Assembly: GCF_040183065.1 (NCBI RefSeq)
Contig: NC_091130.1
Span: 121,728,914-121,792,913 of the forward strand
DNA: 64,000 nucleotides
From: Periplaneta americana
Taxonomy: Eukaryota > Arthropoda > Insecta > Blattodea > Blattidae
Direction: 5' to 3'
The notes beneath the pieces were generated by a model. It had not been told where the DNA came from, searched no databases, and saw nothing but the letters and a program-made list of their open reading frames with translations. This document shows, piece by piece, positions 33,776 through 45,092 of the stretch; positions within the stretch are counted from its first letter, which is position 1, and each line of letters begins with the position of its first letter. Position numbers and translations under genes: made by a program.

Positions 33776-34800
33776 ATGGCGAAGCGAAAGCAGCTTTCAG
33801 AAGATCTGAAGAAAGTTATTGTTCAAACTTGTCTGTAAAGGCAAGTCTTTAAGGGAAATAAGTAAAATTGTTGGATATACACATTCAACAGTTCAGCATA
33901 TTGTAAACAAATTTAATTATGAAGGGTCTTGGAAGAATTTTAGGCAAAAACCAAAGGAAAATGAATTAAATGAAAGGGACGAAAGATACATTGTACAATA
34001 AATTCCTCGTTTCCCTAGGTTAAGTGTTGAAAAACTGCTTTCACAAATACAAGACACTATAGGAAAAGGAATGTCTAACGAGATCATTCGTAGTGTATTG
34101 TGAAAACACGGATATCACGACAGGGTTCCATGTAAGAAACCTTTTATTAGTGAGTCAAATAAAATAAAAAGACTTCTATTTGAAAACGAGCACGTTTCTA
34201 AAGAGGAGGACTATTGGGATCGTGTAATATGGTCCGACGAGACGAAGATAAATCTTTTGGGCTCAGATGGTTGCAACAGAGTGTGGAGGAAGGCAAACTC
34301 TGCCTTCAGGAAAGAAAATACTATTCCTGCTGTAAAACACGGAGGTGGTTCCATTATGATATTGGCCTGTGCGTCTTTCTGTGGAGTCGGAAACGTACAC
34401 TTCATTGATGGAAATATGGATAAAATGATGTACAAGACTATTCTTGTGATAAATTTGAAAGAAAGCTCTAAACATTCGGCTTCCAGGGTAATTATATATT
34501 TCAACATGATAACGACCCTAAATACACCGCCAAATACACCGCCGAAATCGTCAAGATCTGGCTCATTTGGAACGTTCCCCATCAACTCAAAATGCCACTT
34601 CAATCAGGGGATTTAAATTCTATCAAACATTTGTGGCCAATTTTGAAAAGGAGGGTACAAAATAGCAAGCTAACATTCATTCCGGAGCTCAAAAGAATAG
34701 TGGCAGAAGAATGACAGAATATCACACCGGGGGTTTGCAAGAAACTTGTCTCTTCAATGGGAAAGGAAGATGTGAGGAGATTATTAAAGCAAAGAATATG
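33776..34800 (+). pseudogene. Tc1-like transposase
   Basis: From ATG 33776: MAKRKQLSEDLKKVIVQTCL, then (frameshift) KGKSLREISKIVGYTHSTVQ, a paired-like helix-turn-helix with linker. The catalytic part follows: DRVIWSDETKINLLGSDG (first Asp), NTIPAVKHGGGSIMILA, QHDNDPKYTA (second Asp), DLNSIKHLWPILKRRV. The expected NPIEHLW is NSIKHLW, so the catalytic Glu of DD34E is Lys. At least four stops or frameshifts also occur. Length compares with about 340 residues for the family. Confidence 0.88.
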
Positions 34801-35019
34801 TTACAATATATTAATTTGTGTAATAGTTGGCAATTAAGACTTCGAAAAGTACAAAATGATTAGATGTACGAAGAGAAAAGTTGTATAAAATGTGCACTTT
34901 TTTTATTTTGTATATTTATTTATACTGATTTGAAAAATTTGATGAAGCTTATTTTACAGTATATCCTGAAAAGAAGATATTGTTTTTTCATATTTTAATT
35001 TAACCCATTAAAATAATAG

Positions 35020-36520
35020 TACATTATGCAACGAGCCTATAATGATAGTAATTAAGAATCGAGTATGGATATTTATGAAACGAGCTTCATATGAGCTTCT
35101 TAATTACCATTATAGGCGAGTTTCATACGACTTTTTATGCCCGACCATATTTCTAACTTGAAATTACCGGTATTCAGATGTATAAATTTTATTTGTAACT
35201 GACAAGATCGGAAGTGACCTTGTTCTAGGTCGTGAATTGTGAGATGTGCGCAGACGCGAAAGTATTGATTTTTTCCGAGGAACAATAATGTCATTGACCT
35301 TGACGTAGTCCCGTTAAACTTGATAATATTATAATATTATAACCTTGATTATTGAATTCGACATTGAAAAACGAAAAAATCGAAAAATCGAAAGGGAATT
35401 GGGAGGACAAATGTAAAAGGTACGCAAAACGTGTCCTTGCAAGGGGTTGGGGGCTGTACAAAACTAAGTATGTGAGCTCCAAGCCTGTTGGCCACTAGTC
35501 TCACTCCGGGTTACGCTGCTCCACTGAAGGAGCTCTAGAAAATTTTGAAGGGGAAGCCGAAATTGGACGTAACCTCTTAGGTACCACATACGCGAGGGGG
35601 ACTGAGATTTGATCAAGTGATCACGGAACGGGGCGAGGAGGAGGTGGCTGGTGTTTGCCGTTAGGATGGCGAGACGCTGTCATCTGTTGTTCGATGAGAA
35701 AGCATGTGAAGGCTGTCGGAAGAAGCGCCGTGAAATATAAATCTGCAATTTGAGAGGTCCCTGTCCTTTCAAATTGCGACTAATTGAGTGACCGCGTATT
35801 ATTAAAAGACAAATTATAGGTTCTGAACTAGGGCATACGTCGTTTATATTAAAGGGGAATATATATGGGGAAGGGCATATAGGTCCGTGGCCCATTTCTT
35901 ATAGGGCTCATCCCGACATTTGTCTTACGCCTTAGGAAAACCACGGAATACCTTAGGCAGGATGAGTTGTCACATATATAAGAGACTAGCCATTTTGGCT
36001 ATTATGTAGGAGGTGATTGTTGTCATGAGCCTTGTTGAATCGTCTCAATTTTGAGACCAGCCATTTGGCTATATGATGGCTCAATTACGAAGAGGGGGGA
36101 GAGATGTAATTGTTAATTAATTTAGAGTAATTAATGAGATTCATGGGAATATGAGTGCAGGTCCGTGGCCCATTTCTTTTAGGGACAATGAAAAACGAGA
36201 TGACAAATTGAATTTATTTGAATATTATTTACAATTAACGCTAATTATTATAGTAACAGAACATAACCTTCTGCGACAGTATTGGATTTCCAGCCTCCGT
36301 GACTTTTCGCTAATTCTCTTTCGATTGCATATCCGAGAATAATCGGTACTTGCGGTTTTATGACGGTACAAAGCTGACTTGTCATTGGCTGAACATATGT
36401 AAGCTGAGTTATCATTGGCTGAAGACCTGTACTTTAATGAGTAGGTGTACTTTAATGACATGCATTAAAGGACTGCTACCGGGTGTATAATTAGTACAGT
36501 TCGGCATGGTCGAGCATAAA
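35020..36520. repeat. Inserted block inside the Tc1-like right end
   Basis: It starts with a hairpin-like segment (CCTATAATGATAGTAATTAAG and its inverse CTTAATTACCATTATAGG, 35037-35117). It also contains a direct repeat, AGGTCCGTGGCCCATTTCTT, at 35880-35899 and 36160-36179, with AGCCATTTTGGCT-like palindromes nearby (35989, 36060). No protein is recognisable. Its ends were not fixed. Confidence 0.4.
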
Positions 36521-36599
36521 TGATATATCCGTTAACGAAATTATGTATTTTTAATAACAATATTACTGTACGAACAAGATTGTTACATACTGTATGGCG

Positions 36600-37370
36600 G
36601 AGCATTAATTGAAGTTATATTTTCAAAAAATATATAATTATAGGAAATATAAGTAATTCTGTTACGTTTTTAAGCCATATGAGGTATAGAGACGTGTCTA
36701 AAGAAGTTTTGTCTAGCCGAAATAAAGTGACTACTCGTTAGATAAAGGAAACCAAATGTTACATCCACGACAGTGTAAGTCTATCGGACTGAGAGGGAAT
36801 CAGATAGAAGAACAGCAAAGTAGAAGCGTGGAGGTTTGTGCCAGGGTATCGAGGTACATAACCACAGTTTCTGCTGGTGGTCCAGTTGGAAAGACAATCA
36901 ATAAGCCAGCTAGATATCACCACATCACCCCGGAGCTTGAGACAAGGGGCGGTCGGCGTAGACCTTGCCGCAATGCATTATTACTGAAGCATATTTCATT
37001 CCGCAAAGTTGTAGGTAGCGCGCAAAGTAGATTAGCCGGAAAAGGGGGGCAGGAAACCTCGTAATGCAAGAGCAGGATCACTGTAATGTGTGCAGTGCTA
37101 ATGCAATGGAGCGCTGACAGAAACAAGAGATTCCGCCATTATCAGAAAGTCATTCCCGTGCACGGATTTACCCGCATCTTTCTGACTCAAAATAGGCCGT
37201 AATTACTCGACCCCGCTACATAATTCGGTTCATTAATGAAAGGCATTGGCAGCGGAGAAAAGTACAGCATGTTCTCTCTGGTCTGCTTTTTGTATTATAA
37301 ATATTTTTATATTTTAATTTCATCAGTTTTGTGTTTCTCATTTTGTTTATTTCACCACGCTTCTACAACT
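36600..37370. other. Unknown, GC-richer block
   Basis: 36740-37260 has higher GC than its surroundings and a 102-codon plus ORF (36756-37064) that matches nothing I know and lacks a clear start context. No copy elsewhere in the window. Confidence 0.35.
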
Positions 37371-37374
37371 GATA

Positions 37375-37465
37375 TGGTTATCTAAGGTCTGAGTGAAATG
37401 AAGGTGAAAATGTCAGTGAAATGAGTTCAGGGTCCAGCGCCGAAAGTTACCCAGCGTTTTCTCTT
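37375..37465 (-). mobile_element. SINE fragment
   Basis: Inverse of the SINE at 11650-11776: GCTGGGTAACTTTCGGCGC, GAACTCATTTCACTGAC, CACCTTCATTTCACTCAGAC read on the minus strand. Confidence 0.7.
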
Positions 37466-37528
37466 CATTTGTTTCATTGTATTCTATTTATTTACATTCG
37501 ATAGTATTCGTACATAGCTTCAGAGCTA

Positions 37529-37586
<58 letters not shown>

Positions 37587-37862
37587 TATAATAATAATAA
37601 TAATTATTATTATTATTATTATTATTATTATTTAATTATTTAATTGTTTGATTATTTGCTTATTTACTTATTATTTATGTATGTATTTATTTATTTACTT
37701 ACTTACTTACCTACTTGTTTGTTTGTTCGTTCGTTCGTTCGTTCGTACTGGCAGAGTGAAGGCCGTAGGGCCTTCTCTTACACTCTACCAGGTCACAAGG
37801 TATACAAGCAGAGAAAATTTAACAAAAAGTTAAAGATTAATATTTCAGGAGGAAAATTCGCT

Positions 37863-37932
37863 CCGGCGCCGGGGATCGAACCCGGGTCCTTGGTTCTACT
37901 TACCAAGCGCTCTGACCACTGAGCTACGCCGA
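37863..37932 (-). tRNA. tRNA-like sequence, left arm of copy C
   Basis: 70 nt with acceptor TCGGCGT/GCGCCGG, D stem GCTC/GAGC, anticodon stem TTGGT/ACCAA with loop AAGTAGA, and T stem CCGGG/CCCGG with loop TTCGATC. The anticodon position is GTA, as in copies A and B, although the anticodon stem sequence is entirely different. U33 is replaced by A. There is no Pol III terminator directly after it. Confidence 0.55.
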
Positions 37933-38186
37933 ATCCAATCCACAGCACCGGAACGAACCTCCCTCCTTCAATGTTTCCATTTGTTTAGCTAGCAGCGCAT
38001 ATTTCTGTACAGATTACTGTGCACTTAATTGCGGAATCCCGGCCAAACAAGTCACTCAGCTGAGTGCGCCTCTTATATAATGGCAGTTGACCTGAACATA
38101 ATGTCAACATATATGCCTAAGTTGGAGTCAGGCCACAAAGGGAAACATTGAAGGAGTAAGGTTCGATCCGGTGCTGTGGATTGGAT

Positions 38187-38256
38187 TCGGCATAGCTCAG
38201 ATATCAGAGCGCTTGATACGTAGAACCAAGGACCCGGATTCGACCCCCGGTGTCAG
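38187..38256 (+). tRNA. tRNA-like sequence, right arm of copy C
   Basis: Inverted partner of 37863-37932. The D arm AGCTCAGATATCAGAGC is intact, the loop reads ACGTAGA, and the T arm CCGGATTCGACCCCCGG has one mismatch. Confidence 0.5.
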
Positions 38257-38365
38257 AACGAATTTTTCTCCTCAAATATTAATTGCCAATATTACAGATG
38301 TTTCTGTAGGACAAATTAATAAAATCTTAATAAAAAGTTGAAGGACAGAATACTAACATATTACA

Positions 38366-38408
<43 letters not shown>

Positions 38409-38683
38409 TATTTATATACTTATTTAATTGTTTGTTTGTTTATTTGCTTATTTATTTACTTATTTATTTATTTATGTATTATTTATTTATTTACTTACCT
38501 ACTTATTTCTTTGTTTGTTTGTCTGTCTGTCTGTTTGTTTGTTTATTTGTTCGTTCGTTCGTTTGTACTGGCAGAATTAAGGCCAGAGGACTTTCTCTTA
38601 CACTCAACCAGGTCACAAAGTGTACAAGCAGTGAAAATTTAACAAAACGTTAAAGGCCAGAATACTAATATATTACAAAAAAA

Positions 38684-38721
<38 letters not shown>

Positions 38722-39000
38722 TAATAAATTTATTTATTTAATTATTCGTTTTTTGATTATTTGTTTATTTACTTATTTATTTATGTATGTATTTATTTAT
38801 TTATTTATTTATTTATTTACTTACGTACCTACTTATTTGTGTTTGTTTGTTTCTTTGTTCGTTCGTTCGTTCTTTCGTTTGTACAGGCAGAGTTTAAGGC
38901 CTTAGGACCTTCTCTTACACTCAACCAGGTCACAAAGTGTACAAGCAGTGAAAATTTAACAAAACGTTAAAGGACAGAATACTAACATATTACAAAAAAA

Positions 39001-39041
<41 letters not shown>

Positions 39042-39328
39042 TTTATAATAATAATAATATAATAAATTTATTTATTTAATTATTTGTTTGTTTGTTTATT
39101 TGTTTATTTACTTATTTATTTATTTATGTATTTCTTTATTTATTTATTTACTTACTTACCTACTTATTTGTTTGTTTGTTTCTTTGTTCGTTCGTTCGTT
39201 CGTTCTTTCGTTTGTACAGGCAGAGTTTAAGGCCTTAGGACCTTCTCTTACACTCAACCAGGTCACAAAGTATACAAGCAGTGAAAATTTAACAAGTTTA
39301 AGAACAGAATACTAACATATTACAAAAG

Positions 39329-39381
<53 letters not shown>

Positions 39382-39389
39382 GCATAACA

Positions 39390-40586
39390 AAATCGACACT
39401 AAGCATGTGAAAATAATACCATAATAGTAATAAGAAAGTAAAATACAGTTCTGTAGATTGGAATATAATAAAAGCAACTCAGTTAGTACAAATAGTTAAT
39501 AGTGAAACGTAAGGAAGAATACAGAAAAAAATGGAATGTAATTAAAAAATAATAAAAAAAGAAGCGAAAATTACTAAAATTAAATAAAATCCATAATAAA
39601 AAGGGTATGATAATAAATTCATCTGGTGGTCAAGAGAACAAAAAACTCAAAGAAAGGAAAATGAATATATGTATATATTTTACAAAACTATCGCAGAGAA
39701 AAAGGGCTTGTAATTGAAAGGAATCTAAATTTAAAAAGTACAATTTTAGTTTATAGACCATGTCAAGAAGAAACTTAATGCTACAAACTATTAATTCACT
39801 GTCTCAGTCTAGTTGATTTAAAATATGGTACCGATACAAGTTTGAAACGTAAAAAACATTAAAACTTATAGTGTTACATTTAAAAAACGACTGTTTCGAA
39901 ACTTGTGGATACGTATATCAGAGGCTTTTCTACTAACTAGCCATTCGAGGTATTTCTTCGATTAATTAATACATACGCAAGCTGGGATCAGAGTTACGTT
40001 GAATCGATGTTTGAATGAGCCGATGAATGGATGATGGATGAATCGATGTATGATTGATTGATTGATTGATTGAATATACAGAGAGAGGAAAAATTATCAA
40101 TTAAATGGTAGGCCTACCCGATGATAATCGCGTACTTGCAAGAGCTCCTGTAACTCCTGCATTTCTCAATGTGGTCTTCCTTTGCAGTCAATCCACAAAG
40201 AGTGAGAAACAACTTGAATATTCGATAAACCGAACCTGAGACACTGCGCGAGACGAGAGAGCTTTGCATACTGACTATAGCGCCAGGCGTTCAATAGCAA
40301 TACATAATTTCTACTTTTCGAAACCGGTTGTACACGGCTCTAGCCTGGGGACATTTGTTTACGTATAGGTATGAGGAATACACATTGAAAATACGAGTGC
40401 GTGTCAAATACATCAATACTATTTGATAACAATATATAATCTCATAAATTTCTCGCCATTGCAACTCTCTAGCCATATCTTATTGTTGTTCTTTAGATAA
40501 CTGCCCGAAGACCTTCTAATCCAATATTTCTGCCGCTCTTCATAATTTTGTTACATTCACATGGAGAATCGTGGATTATAACAGTG
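39390..40586. other. No gene; one small microsatellite
   Basis: A-rich region without motif-bearing ORFs. (GATT)n at 40052-40075 is the only clear repeat. Confidence 0.45.
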
Positions 40587-40894
40587 TACAAAGTCGTTCC
40601 GAAAGTAATGTCTCCTATTTTTTTATGTTGACCTGTGACGTCTGGACCGGATGTTAGGGCATTATAGTAGACGTTGAATATTCACGTTAATATCCTGTTA
40701 GTTTGGTTGTCGTGCGACAAATAGTGGCAGCAAAGCAGTTGACCAAAATAGCATCTGACATAGAGGCGCGTAAGAAACATAGATGTAATATTGACTTCCT
40801 CACTACCGAGCAAATTGCACCCATTCACATCCATCGATGTTTGTGAAAGATGTATGTAGACGATACATTGGATGCGAGGCGGTGGATAGTGCTT

Positions 40895-41400
40895 TCAACA
40901 GGGACTAAAATGGAAGTCCTTTCGTATAGGCGGGATGTGATTCTTTTGGGCGTCATCGAGCCTGGAGGAAGTGCCAGTTCTGAACGCTACAAGCAGATGC
41001 TAATGAAGCTGAAAGCCTGAATTTCCAGTCAGACCAAAGAAGAAAAAAAAAACCTTTCGTTTGCAACTCGACCCCAACCAGTTCCGCGACCACGTTGCAA
41101 ACTTTTGGCTGGACTGTCCTACCACAGACGCCGTACAGTCCAGATTTAGAGGCGTTAGGCTTCCATCTCTTTGAGCCTATGAAAGATGGACTACATGGAC
41201 AATATTTTCCAGACTAGGATTCTACCATCACAGCTGTAATAAAGTAGCTTGCTTCTGTTTGTAGAAACTTTTACGAGCGCGGCATACAGGCTCTCGTTCT
41301 TCGCTGAATAAGATTGGTGGTCACTATGCGGAAAAGTATAACCAAAGCCACCGTTTCTGGCGTGTGAAATAAGTAGTGGGAACGTTGAGAGCGAGTATCT
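40895..41400 (+). pseudogene. Mariner transposase remnant
   Basis: In shifting plus frames: SYRRDVILLGVIEPGGSASS, RYKQMLMKLKA, then FGWTVLPQTPYSPDLEALGF, HLFEPMKDGLHGQYF, NFYERGIQALVLR. The PYSPDL...HLF block is diagnostic for mariner transposases, but the catalytic Asp of PSDYHLF is lost (ALGFHLF). Stops and indels confirm a pseudogene. The N-terminal part (40690-40890) is too decayed to read. Confidence 0.78.
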
Positions 41401-41745
41401 TATCTTTGTCGCATTGTGTGGGGAAAAAAAAACTGACAACTATGATTGGCATGCCGCTAACGTGACTTCTGGTTAGGAGGTGTCACCCTCTCTCAGCCGA
41501 AATGGCAATAGATGTCAATGACTGGGCAAAGAACTCAAGGACACGCCCCAGAGGCGTGAAGAGCGAGTATCTTGCTTTTAACGCAGTCAGTGAACAATAA
41601 GACTGACAATAAACACTGTGATTGGCAGACTGCTGACGTGACGTGTATTTGGGTAGTACCGTTCTCAGCTACACTGGCAACAAGTACTCACTAACTGGCT
41701 TTTTACTTAAGGACACACGCCAGATACGCTTGCGCTGTCTGTAAC
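41374..41745. repeat. About 190-bp direct repeat, two units
   Basis: Each unit has GAGAGCGAGTATCTT or GAAGAGCGAGTATCTT, ACTGACAA..., GATTGGCA...GCTGACGTGAC or its variant, CTC(A)GC and TCAATGACTGG/TCACTAACTGG, then AAGGACACGCC. It matches, inverted, the sequence around 54720-55000 and the satellite monomers at 53250-54760. Confidence 0.7.
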
Positions 41746-41831
41746 TGTATATAGTTCAAATTTTACTCCATCTGTCTTGTTATGCTCTCTGTATATCTTG
41801 TAGTTTCCATGAAAATAAATAGGAGATAATA

Positions 41832-41873
41832 TAGAATAACTCTTCTCGGGAGAACCCGAGAAGAGTTATTCTA
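41832..41873. other. Perfect 19-bp-stem hairpin
   Basis: TAGAATAACTCTTCTCGGG (41832-41850), loop AGAA, then the exact complement (41855-41873). It lies in a 73-bp segment bounded by direct copies of AGGAGATA (41821-41828 and 41905-41912) that interrupts the mariner right TIR. Confidence 0.9.
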
Positions 41874-41934
41874 CATCAAACGCCGGGAAAGCCTCAAGTC
41901 ATACAGGAGATATTATTTTCGGAACGACCTTCTA

Positions 41935-42395
41935 GGTTGCATTGGACATTAATTAATATTATGAGTAACTTCGATTGCGGTTGGCCTATAATTTGGGATA
42001 AATTAATATTATAACGTTTCAAATTATAGTGGCATGCGTTTGGTACAATCATACTGGATGACCGGTTCGAAGTACGGATATGTCAACTAATTCAACATGA
42101 TTGTATGTTTGTTTGTGTATGGTACACTAAACCAGAGCTTGTAATTATTGTATCTGTTTGCTATACTCTGAATTTACTTGTGTTGGGACTATGTGCGTAC
42201 TATATATATCTATTTTGTAAATAAATTTCACGAAACAAGCTGATACACAAATTTAAAAATTCATTTTTTCCAGGGAACATTTACAGTGCAATGGATGCAG
42301 TTGAGTGACTAAAGCATTATGCAGTTGTAATGTTTGTATTAAAATATAATAAAAGCGAAATAGTATTGTAATTGCGTGTATTTATGGACAATTAA
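41935..42395. other. No gene recognised
   Basis: AT-rich; nothing found. Confidence 0.4.
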
Positions 42396-42397
42396 TT

Positions 42398-42868
42398 TTG
42401 ACATTTAAGCAGTCGCGTTGGAGTTACGTTGACCTCCAGTGTTATATTTTGGCTTTAGCAAAGAAGGGCAGCACTGCTACTTACAGACCTGTTACTAATT
42501 CTACGTATTACTCTGTGAATAGATTTATTATACCTACGTACTTAGACTTCAACAAACAACATTTGATAACACAATCTCAAGGAAAAAAATGGAACTCTCT
42601 GCATCATAATCCACAGTTAATTCCCGATTTACCACGAAAATCGTCTGTTGCTGCATTTAGATTGGCAACAGGCCATGGTTGTTTGGCCAAAGACCTGCAT
42701 AGAATTGGAATATATCAGTCCCCTAACTGCCCATTGTGCAACTCAAACCAAGAAATGGATTCGGAACACCTCAAAATCTGTGCTTCAGTGGCTGACCATG
42801 ATAATATATTTGAAAAATATTGGAGTCCAAGAGGTCAAATGACTTTATTCTCAGAAGCCTGGCATTAG
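42398..42868 (+). mobile_element. LINE C-terminal domain with zinc knuckle
   Basis: An intact 156-codon frame. GKKWNSLHHNPQLIPDLPRK (residues about 66-85) is followed by SSVAAFRLATGHGCLAKDLH, RIGIYQSPNCPLCNSNQEMD and SEHLKICASVADHDNIFEKY, ending SEAWH. This is the end of a jockey/I/R1-type LINE protein (RNase H-like tail with a C-x2-C...H-x3-C knuckle). The open frame suggests a fairly recent copy. The 3' untranslated region probably runs to about 43020. The reverse transcriptase is missing upstream. Confidence 0.85.
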
Positions 42869-43264
42869 AAAACAACAACAAATATTTTGGTTTGTATTAT
42901 TCATACGCAGTTTTCTACATTATCTCAGGTCATCGGTACAGATGGGGAGGCTGGCATGTTAGCTGTGTGATAGGAGAAAGAATGAGCTATCAGAAAGAGA
43001 GTTTGTTTCATGATGATTAATATTATACAAATCTACTAATATGGAAGTTAATCGCAGACTAACCTTGCGTCGAAAAATTGAAACTCAATTATAACATGTA
43101 ACACAAACTTGAGAAAGTGCAAAAATGTGTGTTTTAGAGTTTGAATTTAAAGATTATATCAAACGTTATACGATTTTCTTTTTAATTATTTTTAAACCAA
43201 CTCTTGAATCTCTGCATCAGTTACTAGTTGCCGCTGCGCTATTTTTCCTCTGGTAGTAGGCATA

Positions 43265-44230
43265 CTGTCAGATGCTTTACCAATTCACTGCGGGCTAAAG
43301 CAAGGAGATGCACTATCACCTTTACTTTTTGACTTCGCTCTAGAATATGTCGTTAGGAAAGTGCAGGATAACAGAGAGGATTTAGAATTGAACGGGTTAA
43401 ATAAGTTCCTTGCTTATGTGGATGACGTGATTATGGAAGAAGGAAATTCACAAACTATAAGAGAAGACACAGAAATTTTACTTCACGCATGTAAAGAGAT
43501 AGGTTTGGAAGTAAATATCGAAAATACAATGTATGTGATTGTCTCATGACCAGACAGAATACTGTACGAAATGGAAATATAAAAATTTGGAAATTTATCC
43601 TTTGAAGAGATAGAAAAAATTCTAATATTTTGCAGGAGCAGTAAAAAATATAAATGATACTCGAGAGGAAATTAAATGCAGAATAAATAAGAGAAATGCG
43701 TGTTATTATTCGGTTGAGAAGATTTTATCATCCAGTCTGCTTTCAATAAAGCTGAAAGTTGGAATTTATAAAACAATTATATTACCGGTTGTTCTGTATG
43801 GTTGTGAAACTTGGACTCTCACTTTGAGAGAGAAACAGAGGTTAAGGGTATTTGAGAATAAGGATCTTAAGAAAATATTTGGGGCTAAGAGGGATGAAGT
43901 TACAGGAGAATGGACAAAGTTACACAACGCAAAACTGCATGCATTGTATTCTTCACCTGACATAATTAGGAACATGAAATCCAGACGTTTGAGATGGGCA
44001 GGGCATGTAGAACGTATGGGCGAATCCAGAAATGCATATATAGTGTTACATGGGAGACCGGAGGGAAAAAGAGCTTTAGGGAGGCCGAGACGTAGATGGG
44101 AAGATAATATTAAAATGGATTTGAGAGAGGTGGGATATAATGATACAGAATGGGTTAATCTTGCTCAGGATAGGGACCAATGGCGGGCTTATGTGAGGGC
44201 GGCAATGAACCTCCGGGTTCCTTAAGGGCC
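43265..44230 (+). mobile_element. LINE family A, copy 3
   Basis: The plus strand reads CGLKQGDALSPLLFDFALEY (43290-43350) and the catalytic box as YVDD (43418-43429) instead of YADD. Frames then break until 43824-44225, which is open and carries [56 protein letters not shown] and RAAMNLRVP. The 3' tail AAGGGCCAGTAAGTAAGTAG matches copy 1. The endonuclease is missing. Confidence 0.88.
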
Positions 44231-44239
44231 AGTAAGTAA

Positions 44240-45090
44240 GTAGGTATACTGAAAACGATGTAACAATATTACGTAACATTACTAAATCCATAAATAGTAA
44301 TATACGTTACAAGAGCGGTATGTTGACGTTTTCATGGTCGAGGAAAAGATTAAAAAAGCGAAACGTATCGTACATTATTTTGTGCGAAGATCGTTTATTA
44401 CATACCTGAAAGACAAATTTCTAATTAGTTGCAATGAAATCTCCATGTTGGTTTCTGTTTAATGACGGCAACTTCGGAAAACAAATCTCTGTATCTTTAA
44501 CATTGTTCCTATAAAATGTTTTCTGTGTTTACTATACTCCAGCAGGCCGTGATATACGTCTGTCTTTTTTCCCCCCAGTCTATAAATGCGAACTTAAAAC
44601 AAACGGTAAGGTTATGTAATGATTTATTTTTCATTTTAATATTTTAACAATATTATTTCTATAACATATTGCAGTAATAACATCGGCATCTGGAATCTTG
44701 TTGATTTTTCCACGGCTTCCTTAATGTTACTTGTATCGGGAATGCAATAAGTTTCGTTTAGTAGTAGAATCTACTTAATTTTTACAAATATTTAAAAACA
44801 GTAATTAACATTGCAATTTAGGTGAAATTACAGCGGTAAGTTTCCAATTTATAATGATTACTATCTTAAACGTCTCTAAAAATAATGTGTTAAAAGCCTA
44901 AAGCAGTAAAATGAATGTCGCGCTTAAGCGGTAAGAAGAGGGAAATTGTTATGTGTGTTACGTTGGGAATACTGAATGTGGTATTTCACGCTCACCGCGT
45001 ATTGGTTCTGTGCGGAAAACAAGCAAATACGCACGATCTCGCACAAAATAATTTTATTATTTGACTGATTTCTGTTTCATAAACATTAGT
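44240..45090. other. No gene recognised
   Basis: AT-rich with a C-run near 44572. No motif-bearing ORF. Confidence 0.4.
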
Positions 45091-45092
45091 AT

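Larger units (their letters stand above)
33420..36592 (+). mobile_element. Tc1-like element with IR/DR ends, right end split
   Basis: The outer inverted repeat CAGTATATGACAGTCTTG...TTCGTACA (33420-33448) pairs with 36566-36592, both bordered by TA. An inner pair, ACAACTTTTCTGTTCGTAC at 33635 and its inverse at 34867-34885, shares the GTTCGTACA core. Left inner and outer repeats are about 215 bp apart, as in Tc1 elements of the IR/DR type. On the right they are about 1.7 kb apart, so roughly 1.5 kb (about 35020-36520) inserted into the right IR. The transposase gene lies between the inner repeats. Confidence 0.6.
37838..38282. mobile_element. tRNA-bearing fold-back element, copy C
   Basis: Inserted in unit 1 of the tandem array; the other three units lack it, which fixes its limits. 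The outer TIR ATTAATATTTCAGGAGGAAA pairs with 38262-38282. Each arm (about 135 bp) carries a tRNA-like cloverleaf, then GGATTGGATTC and CACAGCACCGG and CAATGTTTCC. The centre has CGGAATCCCGGCCAAACAAG and GTCACTCAGCTGAGTGCGCC, clearly related to the centre of copies A and B although the arms differ. Confidence 0.85.
37533..39385. repeat. Four-unit tandem array built on an inverted LINE tail
   Basis: The unit (315-375 bp) is (TAA)n, (TTTA)n, (GTTT)n, (GTTC)n, then TACTGGCAGAGT..AAGGCC, CTTCTCTTACACTC, CCAGGTCACAAAGTGTACAA, GTGAAAATTTAACAAAACG, AGAATACTAACATATTACAA, and again (TAA)n. CTGGCAG or its variant occurs at 37748, 38568, 38883 and 39217. Unit 1 holds a 445-bp fold-back insertion. The nonrepetitive core is the inverse of a LINE 3' end, so tail fragments have been amplified together with their microsatellites. 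The F/L/Y/I-rich ORFs are artefacts. Confidence 0.87.
40589..41932 (+). mobile_element. Mariner element, decayed
   Basis: Terminal inverted repeats AAGTCGTTCCGAAAGTAATG (left) and AGGTCGTTCCGAAAATAATA (from the right) lie at the two ends, each bordered by TA (40587-40588 and 41933-41934). The plus strand encodes mariner transposase remnants. Between the coding part and the right TIR lie a two-unit direct repeat (41374-41745) and a hairpin-bearing insertion (41832-41904) that split the right end. Confidence 0.8.

Noticed and set aside
36756..37064. Possible host exon, 102 codons
   Set aside because: No recognisable domain, no splice or start evidence that stands out, not distinguishable from chance in a GC-richer patch.
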